Assembly (NCBI RefSeq): GCF_000255705.1
Contig: NZ_JH636440.1
Span: forward strand, 956,555 to 993,964
DNA length: 37,410 nucleotides
Source of the DNA: Zavarzinella formosa DSM 19928
GTDB taxonomy: Bacteria > Planctomycetota > Planctomycetia > Gemmatales > Gemmataceae
Direction: 5' to 3'
Made by a program: the position numbers and the translations under genes. Each line of letters begins with the position of its first letter. The first letter of the stretch is position 1. This document shows, piece by piece, positions 26,701 to 32,482 of this stretch. Under the pieces are notes generated by a model. It had not been told where the DNA came from. It saw only the letters and a program-made list of their open reading frames with translations, and ran no database searches.

Positions 26701-27317
26701 CGAACCCGGTCAGCCTGAGCGGCCAGCCTCCCCGGTTGCGAATGCACCACAACGAGCTTCTGGTGTTGATCGATCGCAACGCCCGGACGGAACTGGATGT
26801 CCTGCAGGCTGAGAATCTCCGGCGCAAGTGGAGCCAGCCCCCCGTTTACCTCGGCCGTCGCTTCGAGGCCATCACCGCCGTGGACGAACGCTTTCTCGTG
26901 ATCGCGGACGACCGGTTGTCGGCCTATTCATGGAACGAGGCCGAACCGCTTTGGTCGAAGCCATTGCCCCCGAGCGACACGCCCCGCCGGATGACGACCA
27001 CCCCCGCCGGATTGTGGGTCGCCCCGCAAGAACCGGCGATGACCCGCCGGACGTTTGACCCCCTCGCCGCCTTCCGGCAAGCCGGTTGGGACACGGAACG
27101 ATTGGTTCGGGCCGTCGCGGATTCCTATGATGTGTGGACACAACGGGAGTGGCCCCTGCTGTTGGTCAGCCCGGCCGACGGGGAGACGATCCAACGGTGG
27201 AACCTCCCGGCCCTCGGCCCGGCGGGCGGCCTCGACATCGGCCGCACGCGGGCCAGCCTCCTCACCGGGCACGGCCTTTGGCGGTTGCTCCCCCTCGCGG
27301 AGAAAGCGGAACCTTGA
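23721..27317 (+). CDS. Large exported PQQ-type beta-propeller protein
   Basis: A 1198-residue protein from the ATG at 23721. A hydrophobic segment (residues ~22-40, VVGLFLQATIVAFCFLIA) is preceded by a basic stretch, as a signal peptide or anchor. Residues ~60-260 are helical repeats of the TPR type. The remainder is a PQQ-like beta-propeller (BamB/quinoprotein type): many blades end in short W/D/L patterns such as GSVMALDLRTGQPAWEFRY, DHLFCLDAFTGRLIWERE, DLLCYSPVTGNLKWGRR and STGVVGLLDAETGDVRHV. No quinoprotein dehydrogenase active-site residues were identified, so a scaffold role is likelier than dehydrogenase activity. It overlaps the MoxR gene by three bases, and is divergent from the cytochrome c lipoprotein. 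Confidence 0.85.
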   Translation: MTNNAILPNPDLSPATSKRGRRVVGLFLQATIVAFCFLIAPRDISSQPKERPVVDNPTANQIAEAVEKGKAEKWLDAIEQLQRVMDTAGDELVPADKHRQIPARWVAQGHLSRLPPMALKLYRQRVDGQAARRVVEAKKAPSSAGLHLILAEMFNSAASEEAILELARRAFAAGNLEEAAHYWRMLLPGSPDDGELHFPQPQTTAAAIKARLILVQLYRGERDEAAVAIEALKKESPDAGGLLAGKTAKYVDTLSALLAKPEQSTLPHSTPEPGWNTFAGQPSRDGNIHAPLPYFWPDQPTWKSPLPFPRPGRLEESPVNPFHRNALAFYPVVGPSEALVADGKNVWSVNLKHGATTPIYAFLGGTNTIIPSARDVRHSMTIHGRKVYARLGDQALKPPLGEDAPKPKSEIVALGPRTAESPNRKPLWKLSPPTVPESWTIWEGCPIVTNEHIVAMFWRQAGGETVAGVVCYRQAEAGEVPELLWQRIVGKSGGEPNSEYRSRHELLTLANGTILVSPQAGSVMALDLRTGQPAWEFRYQSDDRAALPRYRDLCPPLASEGKIFVAPADSDHLFCLDAFTGRLIWERENVEVCHLLGVARGRLIATFGGALKGLRGLNTRTGADSGTDGWTLHDQTGEITFGRGLVTDEAVVWPTRNGLLFVSPEDGRPLRLPVSGSFGNLVFAEGCLLVATGTELWCYAAEEKAPAKKADIDALPPDKMLWNAEGRPIRAGQLRPNEGPMPKPDDMNDAPATIPPSLLEAPLDRRLVSRINDPALRILAESPRLIAIGEQLHIGTQSIPNPVRHEITFAGETAKAIILAGPAGFTALHPNRLTVMWELLLDANAPRLTLPGRPLLPLASGAEPSTTFDAFTLTEEGLFVVHDSHDLLCYSPVTGNLKWGRRTEELHPRVSFTASWNPHVARSGKHLAAQSSTGVVGLLDAETGDVRHVMKAPAKPWIEPPVSPEAGRFIWPMEDSLLLFDAIRNEPVAKYEIPNPVSLSGQPPRLRMHHNELLVLIDRNARTELDVLQAENLRRKWSQPPVYLGRRFEAITAVDERFLVIADDRLSAYSWNEAEPLWSKPLPPSDTPRRMTTTPAGLWVAPQEPAMTRRTFDPLAAFRQAGWDTERLVRAVADSYDVWTQREWPLLLVSPADGETIQRWNLPALGPAGGLDIGRTRASLLTGHGLWRLLPLAEKAEP

Positions 27318-28327
27318 ATCCTCCCCCCCTTCCCGGTCATGAATCGGACGCCCTTGAGGGCGCGGAAAACCTTCGCAAATCAGCCCAGCGCATCCTCGCC
27401 GAATGCGGCAAGGTGATCGTCGGCCAGAAGGATGTCCTTGAACAACTGCTGATCGCCCTGTTCGCCCAGGGGCATTGCCTCCTTGTCGGCGTGCCGGGCC
27501 TCGCCAAGACCTTGATGATCCGTTCGCTTTCGGAATCGATGGATCTGACTTTCAAGCGAATCCAGTTCACCCCCGACCTGATGCCTTCGGACATCACCGG
27601 CACGGACATCCTCCAGGATGACCGGGCGACCGGGCAGCGCAGTTTCAAGTTCATCCCCGGCCCGCTGTTCGCCAATGTCGTTCTCGCGGACGAAATCAAC
27701 CGGACGCCGCCGAAGACCCAGGCCGCCTTGCTGGAGGCCATGCAGGAACGCCAGGTGACCGTCGGCGGCCAGCGCTTTGTCTTGCCGGACCCGTTCTTCG
27801 TGCTGGCGACGCAAAACCCGATTGAGCAGGAAGGGACATACCCGCTGCCGGAAGCCCAACAAGACCGGTTCATGTTCAACATCAAGGTGGAGTACCCCAC
27901 CGAAGACGAGGAATATCGAATCGTCGAGGCCACGACGCGGCGATCCCACACGAAAATCGAACACGCGGTGACCGGACCGGATTTGAAGGCTATGCAATCG
28001 CTGGTGATGGATGTGCCGGTGGCCGACCATGTGATCAAATACGCGATGAAACTGGTCCGCCGATCCCGCATCGACGCCCCGGACGCCCCGGATTTCGTCC
28101 GGAAGTTCGTGACCTGGGGGGCCGGGCCCCGCGCCAGCCAATACCTCGTCTGGGCCGGCAAATCACGGGCGCTCTTGTACGGCCGCCCTTATGTGGCAAC
28201 GGAAGACATCCGGGCGATGGCCTACCCCGTGCTGCGGCACCGGATCATCACCAATTACAACGCCGAGGCCGAAGGCATCCGCACGGATGACATCATTCGA
28301 CGACTGATTGAATCGACGGAAAGTTGA
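27314..28327 (+). CDS. MoxR-family AAA+ ATPase
   Basis: A chaperone-type ATPase of 337 residues. The start is a TTG at 27314 whose last bases overlap the TGA stop of the propeller gene (TTGA); a GGAG lies about 11 bases before it, and the first in-frame ATG is past the Walker A motif. MoxR marks appear in order: VIVGQKDVLEQLLIAL, Walker A GVPGLAKT, IQFTPDLMPSDITGTDI, Walker B VVLADEINRTPPKTQAALLEAMQE, sensor FFVLATQNPIEQEGTYPLPEAQQDRF, and a C-terminal lid with ASQYLVWAGKSRALLYGR. MoxR proteins commonly activate or insert cofactors into partner proteins, and are usually followed by a DUF58 gene, which is absent here. Confidence 0.92.
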   Translation: MNPPPLPGHESDALEGAENLRKSAQRILAECGKVIVGQKDVLEQLLIALFAQGHCLLVGVPGLAKTLMIRSLSESMDLTFKRIQFTPDLMPSDITGTDILQDDRATGQRSFKFIPGPLFANVVLADEINRTPPKTQAALLEAMQERQVTVGGQRFVLPDPFFVLATQNPIEQEGTYPLPEAQQDRFMFNIKVEYPTEDEEYRIVEATTRRSHTKIEHAVTGPDLKAMQSLVMDVPVADHVIKYAMKLVRRSRIDAPDAPDFVRKFVTWGAGPRASQYLVWAGKSRALLYGRPYVATEDIRAMAYPVLRHRIITNYNAEAEGIRTDDIIRRLIESTES

Positions 28328-28354
28328 GTTTGCCGGGAAGCATCTCTCTGCCCC

Positions 28355-28516
28355 GGAGAGATGTGAACGTATTTTGGCCGGGGAATCATCCGTGCCCGAA
28401 TGCCCCAGGCCGGACCGGCATTATTCCCCATCTCCGGGGCGGAGAGATGTGAACGTATTTTGGCCGGGGAATCATCCGTGCCCGAATGCCCCAGGCCGGA
28501 CCGGCATTATTCCCCA
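28355..28516. repeat. Tandem duplication, 86-base period
   Basis: Two identical copies of about 76 bases (28355-28430 and 28441-28516) are separated by 10 bases. Each copy contains an imperfect hairpin (GGGGAATC at 28380 or 28466, pairing with ATTATTCCCC at 28420 or 28506). They lie between the MoxR gene end and a convergent membrane protein gene end. The frames through them give repeats in three frames and are not credible proteins. They could be terminators, a small RNA or a REP-like repeat. Confidence 0.8.
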
Positions 28517-28538
28517 CTTCGGCCGGTTCATCGGCGAG

Positions 28539-28796
28539 TCATGAACCCCAGAAGCGCCACCATCTCCGTCGGCCGGGCGCGGCACTTGGTTCGGCACCTT
28601 CACGCGGCTCCGAACCGCCCTGCTTGGGTGACCGCCGCCAAAGGATGACGGCCGCGGCCGCCAGAGCCACGCCGCCGAACACCACCCCGCCCACCACATC
28701 CGGGCCGCCGGTGGCGAACCCGCCAACGAAGGCGAGCACGCCCACCGAACCGATGAGAACCCCCGGCATCCACCACAGCCCGGCATCGCTTCCCAT
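28539..28796 (-). CDS. Small two-helix membrane protein
   Basis: An 85-residue protein. Two transmembrane helices lie at ~8-27 (LWWMPGVLIGSVGVLAFVGG) and ~33-52 (DVVGGVVFGGVALAAAAVIL), followed by a basic tail rich in Arg, Pro and Trp (RRRWWRFWGS). It is convergent with the MoxR gene across the tandem repeat. No family was recognised. Confidence 0.65.
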   Translation of the reverse strand: MGSDAGLWWMPGVLIGSVGVLAFVGGFATGGPDVVGGVVFGGVALAAAAVILWRRSPKQGGSEPREGAEPSAAPGRRRWWRFWGS

Positions 28797-29056
28797 TGAA
28801 CCGCCTCCCGCCGTCGAACGGCCTGACTCAGCGGCGACGGGGCCGCAAAGCCGTCAACGTATGGAAAACCAGCGCTTTGGCTGGGCGAACCGGCGGCATC
28901 GATCACCTCCAATATTTGTCGGCGAATTGGTCTGATCTCTGTTCGGCGGAAAAAAATGTGCGTCAGGATTGGCCCGGTGTCGTCTTAGTTGTGGTTCGCT
29001 TCGCGCGGCGCTGTGCCGCTCGGCGAACTTCCGAAACACGAAACGGAGTCCGTCAC

Positions 29057-29485
29057 ATGAGGATAATCCTTCACGTCCTGACTTTGACCGCTCTGCTGGC
29101 GACTGCACCGAACCGGAGCTTCGCCTTGGAGAGTTTCTCTCCCGTCACCTGCAAAGAAGCCAAGGCTCTGGGCATGACGTTCCGCGCCCAAAAAGCCGGT
29201 GGCCCCAACGCCGTGCGGGTCGAAGTGACCTTCGAGGCCAAGGGGAAGTTGGAAGGGGTCAAGAAGGTCACCCTGCGCATGTATGATGGGGAGAAGCTAC
29301 TCGTCTTCACCACCTTGAGCAACGAAGCGGAGGCCGCCGGTCGGTTCAAGGCGAGCTTTATGATCGATCGCGACCTGCTGGACAAGTCCAAGCTTTGGAT
29401 TAGTTCATCCCTCGGCGGGGCCTCTGTGGGTGGGGCCTATGTCCTGAACGTGTCTGACATCGATGAGGTCAAGGGGCTTCGCTGA
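29057..29485 (+). CDS. Secreted hypothetical protein
   Basis: A protein of 142 residues with a signal peptide (residues 1-23, MRIILHVLTLTALLATAPNR...) and GGAG eight bases before the ATG at 29057. The mature part is a single beta-sandwich-like domain (VRVEVTFEAKGKLEGVKKVTLRMYDGEKLLVF ... FKASFMIDRDLLDKSKLWISSS ... GGAYVLNVSDI). No family was recognised. A strong hairpin follows the stop codon. Confidence 0.7.
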   Translation: MRIILHVLTLTALLATAPNRSFALESFSPVTCKEAKALGMTFRAQKAGGPNAVRVEVTFEAKGKLEGVKKVTLRMYDGEKLLVFTTLSNEAEAAGRFKASFMIDRDLLDKSKLWISSSLGGASVGGAYVLNVSDIDEVKGLR

Positions 29486-29493
29486 GGCACCGC

Positions 29494-29537
29494 CATCACC
29501 CTCCGGCGGCTTTCGAGCCAGCCGCCGGAGGGTGATG
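29494..29537 (+). terminator. Strong hairpin after the secreted protein gene
   Basis: A perfect 18-bp stem (CATCACCCTCCGGCGGCT with its complement) closes an 8-base loop nine bases after the stop at 29485. There is no U-tract. It separates the plus-strand gene from the minus-strand cassette-like region that begins at 29568. Confidence 0.6.
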
Positions 29538-29567
29538 ACAACGACGACAACCAATGAGACACTGACA

Positions 29568-29667
29568 GCCGAATGCTCAAGCTCGGCGGACCACCCCGCC
29601 CGAGCGACCTTTGATCGTGGCACATGTCGCCGTAGCGGGGCGGGTCTGCCGCGGCGAAAGGTTAGGC
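29568..29667 (-). other. attC-like site d (integron-type recombination site)
   Basis: On the minus strand the site opens with GCCTAAC (29667-29661, an exact RYYYAAC box) and ends with ATTCGGC (29574-29568). The inner arms, CGGCAGACC...CCCCGC and its partner GCGGGG...CCGCCG (plus strand 29584-29599 and 29635-29651), pair with one bulge and mismatches around a ~35-base loop. The stop codon of the gene at 29662-29958 lies inside the first box, an arrangement well known in integron cassettes. The right box is not a canonical GTTRRRY, so confidence is moderate. Confidence 0.55.
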
Positions 29668-29958
29668 GGCGCCCCGCCGATGGGAGCGGATGATTGTTAG
29701 CACGTCGCAGAAGAGTCTGCGCGTCGCCAGAGGCCGCCGCCAGTAACGAAGCGGGCCGCAATAGAGGGTGACATTCCCCGTGGCCTTGGTCCTGTCGATG
29801 CCCAGCCCGATGCCGGCCTGCCCCCGGCGGCAGGAGCACCAGTGCAGCCCATCCCGCTCGCCCGTCTCGTCGATCTTGATGCCAGTCGCGACGATCCCGG
29901 CAAGGATACCGGGCCAGTGTTCGGCCGAAGCGGACTCGAACTCGGCGATCACACCCAT
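29662..29958 (-). CDS. Cassette gene, unknown function
   Basis: A protein of 98 residues from the ATG at 29958 (MGVIAEFESASAEHWPGILAG). The middle has WCSCRRGQAGIGLGID, and the C-terminus is basic. No domain was recognised and no membrane segment is visible. The last codon (GCC) and the TAA stop form part of the GCCTAAC box of the attC-like site at 29568-29667. An upstream extension to 30036 is less likely because it crosses another repeat-like stretch. It is the terminal member of the four-gene array. Confidence 0.55.
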   Translation of the reverse strand: MGVIAEFESASAEHWPGILAGIVATGIKIDETGERDGLHWCSCRRGQAGIGLGIDRTKATGNVTLYCGPLRYWRRPLATRRLFCDVLTIIRSHRRGAA

Positions 29959-29983
29959 CTGCGATGCTCCAAGCCGCCTGATG

Positions 29984-30073
29984 CTTGAGTTCGGCTTCCT
30001 CGTTCCCGCGACATCAGGATCGTCACGCCGGGGCAAGGACTCCGAGGGGCGTCGGCCAGGCGCGGTCCCCGGC
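29984..30073 (-). other. Possible degenerate attC-like site e
   Basis: Between the stop at 30084 and the gene at 29662-29958 there is a GCCGGGG/CCCCGGC hairpin (30027-30033 and 30067-30073) and, on the minus strand, GCCGAAC at 29995-29989 followed by TCAAGC. That GCCGAAC-TCAAGC string is complementary to the end of site d (GCTTGAGCATTCGGC). A normal closing box was not found, so it may be a decayed or rearranged site. Confidence 0.3.
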
Positions 30074-30083
30074 CATCTCTCGA

Positions 30084-30677
30084 TTAGATTACCCGGTCCT
30101 GATGTTCAATCTGGAGGTCTTTCTCCAGCCGTGATTCCAAGAATTCGACAAGCGGGGGCAAACTCTCAAGCCAGTTCATCGGCGCCCGGCGCCGATACGA
30201 CCGCACCTGAACGCCGTCGCCGGTTTCGATGGGTCCGGTGCGACGAAGGTCGATGTGTTCGTCAATTCGTGGCTGTCCGTCCGGAACCGGACCATCCAGG
30301 CGGATGTGACAATACCCCTTTGGTTGTGTCGAAATGATTCCCGATCTCCCGTGAATCCGGATTGACTGGGCGCCGCCATGCTTCGCGGGATTCCCGGAGA
30401 ACCCGTAAGAATAATCGTATCGCAGAGCCTCGGCGTCGCGTTCAATTGCGGAGAGAAGCGCGCGGGCCGCGTCACACAAGACTCCTCCCCGGCGAATGAC
30501 GCGCGACCCGGGCGCGATGCCGCCGGCGACCGTGAAGTTCTCGTGGACGCCGAATGCGCCGCTGAATGCCGACCCTTCGGGGAACTGCGGCCCCCAGAGC
30601 AATCCCCAATCGCGGTGCGTCACCAGCAAGCGATGACTATCCTCGCCGTCATGAACAATGATCGCGGAAGCGGACAT
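30084..30677 (-). CDS. Cassette gene, unknown function
   Basis: A protein of 197 residues from the ATG at 30677, preceded by AGGGGG; an ATG at 30689 immediately follows the box that ends attC-like site c and is an alternative start. The protein starts MSASAIIVHDGEDSHRLLVTHRDWGLLWGPQF and is rich in Gly, Arg and His. Its C-terminal third is charged (WLESLPPLVEFLESRLEKDLQIEHQDRVI). No domain, signal or membrane helix was seen. Like its neighbours it is a short minus-strand gene bordered by palindromic sites. Confidence 0.6.
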   Translation of the reverse strand: MSASAIIVHDGEDSHRLLVTHRDWGLLWGPQFPEGSAFSGAFGVHENFTVAGGIAPGSRVIRRGGVLCDAARALLSAIERDAEALRYDYSYGFSGNPAKHGGAQSIRIHGRSGIISTQPKGYCHIRLDGPVPDGQPRIDEHIDLRRTGPIETGDGVQVRSYRRRAPMNWLESLPPLVEFLESRLEKDLQIEHQDRVI

Positions 30678-30690
30678 GTTCCCCCTCATG

Positions 30691-30817
30691 GCCAAACGGA
30701 ACTTTGCTCTGGGGAGCCTCCGCCGTCGGACGCCCCGGTTCAACCGCCGACGCCGGGGCGGCTGGAACCCGCCATCCTCGCCCCAAGCCCCCGGTCACCC
30801 GCAATGTTTTGTTCGGC
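30691..30817 (-). other. attC-like site c
   Basis: The minus strand opens with GCCGAAC at 30817-30811 and closes with GTTTGGC at 30697-30691. The adjacent arms AACATTGC and GCAAAGTT are complementary with one mismatch, so the outer stem is GCCGAACAAAACATTGC against GCAAAGTTCCGTTTGGC. The 127-base length is within the range of integron attC sites. The AlkB-like frame reads through the first box; the next gene starts directly after the last box. Confidence 0.55.
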
Positions 30818-31351
30818 CTGTTTGATGCGCCGGAAGGTAAGGCTGATTCGCCCGTCCGACACGCCCTCGGCCCTCAATACCGCGTGTCGCCATGCCGCCT
30901 GCATGGCGGACGTCATGTGCAAGAGCGACCCGCCGACCAGAACCAGTTCGTGGATCTCGGAGCGGTCGGCCTCCCGCCGGAACGACATCGAGCGAGCCGT
31001 CCCAAGCGACACGATGCTGATGCCCGTGCCCGGCTCCAACTCATCCACGGAGTCTGAATGATATCCCATCGTGGAATCGCCAGTCGGGTAATAGTTGGCC
31101 AGGCAGTTGTTCGGCTCATACCCAACTGCCTCAGCCACCGCCGCGACGACCGGCGCCAGCGCCTCCGGCATCGGCGCCTCGGGCCAGATGTTGCCGGAGT
31201 AGTTGTATGGAACGCCAAAACTGGCCACCCGGCGGGCGCGGATGCGGTCGTCCCACGCGACACCGGACGCCAGCAGGGCAAAAAGTTCCGCGCCAACGGC
31301 TAAGAAGCCGGGCCAGAAAAACGCGACGCCCTCCTCAATCGGCGATTGCAC
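30740..31351 (-). CDS. AlkB-like Fe(II)/2-oxoglutarate dioxygenase
   Basis: Belongs to the AlkB family, which oxidatively demethylates alkylated bases or proteins. The product is 203 residues from the GTG at 31351; a TTG at 31384 lies inside an attC-like site. The double-stranded beta-helix motifs are intact: ANYYPTGDSTMGYHSD with His98 and Asp100 as iron ligands, WRHAV with His156, and GRISLTFRR, whose arginines (168, 174) match the 2-oxoglutarate-binding pair. Most small bacterial AlkB proteins of this class repair DNA or RNA. Residues 179-203 (AEQNIAGDRG...) are encoded by the attC-like site and do not belong to the family fold. It is the second gene of the cassette-like array. Confidence 0.88.
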   Translation of the reverse strand: MQSPIEEGVAFFWPGFLAVGAELFALLASGVAWDDRIRARRVASFGVPYNYSGNIWPEAPMPEALAPVVAAVAEAVGYEPNNCLANYYPTGDSTMGYHSDSVDELEPGTGISIVSLGTARSMSFRREADRSEIHELVLVGGSLLHMTSAMQAAWRHAVLRAEGVSDGRISLTFRRIKQAEQNIAGDRGLGARMAGSSRPGVGG

Positions 31352-31370
31352 TTTGGAAAGCCCTTTTCTT

Positions 31371-31469
31371 GCTGAACGCGCCAAAGTTCACCTGCTGCGG
31401 TGGTTGGCGAGACGTTTAACCTCGATTTTACTCGATGCCGCCGCAGTCAGGTGCGACGTCTTGTTCGGC
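31371..31469 (-). other. attC-like site b (best example)
   Basis: The minus strand opens with GCCGAAC (31469-31463) and closes with GTTCAGC (31377-31371). The inner arms CACCTGACTGCGGCGG (31453-31438) and CCACCGCAGCAGGTG (31403-31389) pair almost fully, leaving one unpaired A, as extrahelical bases do in integron attC sites. The 99-base length fits. The end of the ankyrin gene and its TAA (31430-31428) lie inside it. Confidence 0.7.
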
Positions 31470-31862
31470 AGGCTTTAGGTGCCGCTCAAGCAACGCCACA
31501 GCCCTCTGATTCCGGTATCGCCGGGCAACCGCAAACGCCTCGCCCGTCGGCGCCGCCCCGGCTGCCAAGAGCAACTCTGTAAGTTCGGTGGACTCGCGAT
31601 CCGGTTTGTGGTGTCGCTGCCACGCGGCGTCACTTTCCAAGTCGATGGCGTGGACCAACGGCGTCCAACCCCCGCCCAAGTCACAGTTGACATCTTCGCC
31701 GTCCGCGATAAGCCGGCGAACTTCCTCGATTCGCCCGTGCTCGACGGCCGAGAACAGCAGCGGGCAAGGCAGATCAGGGGGGGCGTCCAAGTCGGCCAAG
31801 ATTCGTCCGGCCAGAGTTTCGGCCTCCACGTTCCCAGCCACAAGCTCTTGACCATGCCCCAT
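31428..31862 (-). CDS. Ankyrin-repeat cassette protein
   Basis: A protein of 144 residues with GGAGG seven bases before its ATG at 31862. One good ankyrin repeat is visible (LLFSAVEHGRIEEVRRLIADGEDVNCDLGGGWTPLVHAI, residues ~36-73), followed by a second, degenerate one (STELTELLLAAGAAPTGEAFAVARRYRNQRAVALLERHL). It is likely a small protein-binding module. Residues 132-144 (AEQDVAPDCGGIE) are encoded by the first arm of attC-like site b. Those residues are unrelated to ankyrin folds. It is the first gene of the array; attC-like site a lies upstream. Confidence 0.8.
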   Translation of the reverse strand: MGHGQELVAGNVEAETLAGRILADLDAPPDLPCPLLFSAVEHGRIEEVRRLIADGEDVNCDLGGGWTPLVHAIDLESDAAWQRHHKPDRESTELTELLLAAGAAPTGEAFAVARRYRNQRAVALLERHLKPAEQDVAPDCGGIE

Positions 31863-31944
31863 CGTTTGCCCTCCGCCGCCGAACAGATAATAGACCGACT
31901 CGCCAGTTGGCCTATTTCGGTCGTTGCGTTTGGTTTACTTGATC

Positions 31945-32001
31945 GCTGAACAACGTGTTAGCGTAACCGCCATATCGGCGGGTGTCAAATCCCAGTTCGC
32001 C
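31945..32001 (-). other. attC-like site a, boundary of the array
   Basis: The 57-base palindrome is flanked by GCTGAAC (31945-31951) and GTTCGCC (31995-32001), with an inner ACCGCC/GGCGGGT stem round ATATC. On the minus strand it closes with GTTCAGC, the same closing box as site b, so the ankyrin cassette would start directly after it. The near-symmetry leaves its orientation uncertain. Confidence 0.5.
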
Positions 32002-32259
32002 AGTTGCCAATCCGGTGGCAGAAGACGGCTTCCTATCTGTTTTGAGTCAGCTTGATTCAGTTCCTTGGATGTGGCCCAAAGTGTTAAAGCGTGCGGTTGA
32101 TGGCCCATTCCGAATCGTGGAGCCGGTGACGGCAATTGTCCGCCCGGCCCTGATGCCCCGCGCTCCGCTGCGAAGACTCCGCGTCGCGGCTTCACGGATT
32201 TTGAATCGGGCTTGATGATTTGAAGTGACCTCGCCCGCAACAGTTCGGCGTCGGTCTGT
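32002..32259. other. Intergenic stretch without a credible gene
   Basis: Between attC-like site a and the palindromic repeat at 32260 no convincing gene was seen. A minus-strand frame spanning 31935-32240 has unusual composition and passes through site a, so it was not accepted. Confidence 0.5.
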
Positions 32260-32369
32260 CAGAGGCGGCGGCGTTAGCGACGCCCAAGCTTGGGCCAGAA
32301 AAGCGGGCGAAGCATTTGAGAAGCGTATTTGCTCAGGAAGTTTGGGCGTCGCTGACGCCGCCGCCTCTG
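32260..32369. repeat. Inverted repeat with 28-bp arms, GGCGGCGGCGT type
   Basis: Arms at 32260-32287 and 32342-32369 (CAGAGGCGGCGGCGTTAGCG and its complement) are near-perfect. A degenerate third fragment (TTGGGTGTCGTTGACGC) follows at 32396-32412. It resembles the other dispersed palindromes in layout but differs in sequence. Confidence 0.75.
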
Positions 32370-32420
32370 AAAAACCAACACCGGGCTGTTTGAGCTTGGG
32401 TGTCGTTGACGCGACCACCC

Positions 32421-32467
32421 AAACAACAAGAGCCCCGTCGCATGAAGCGACGGGGCTCTTGTTGTTT
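32421..32467 (-). terminator. Hairpin after the DEAD-box gene, CAAGAGCCCC family
   Basis: A 21-bp perfect stem (AAACAACAAGAGCCCCGTCGC with its complement) around a five-base ATGAA loop, 15 bases beyond the stop at 32483. On the minus strand the right arm ends in a T-rich TTGTTGTTT, which supports rho-independent termination. Its core is shared with the repeat at 11903-11982. Confidence 0.75.
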
Positions 32468-32482
32468 GTTATGACCGTTGGA

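Noticed and set aside
28355-28516. Possible CRISPR array
   Set aside because: There are only two copies, of 76 bases each with a 10-base gap; repeats and spacers do not have CRISPR dimensions, and no cas gene is nearby.
28308-28648. Frames through the tandem duplication
   Set aside because: They repeat the same translated text in different frames and have no ribosome site.
31935-32240. 101-codon minus-strand frame
   Set aside because: It runs through attC-like site a and has low-quality translated sequence at its start.
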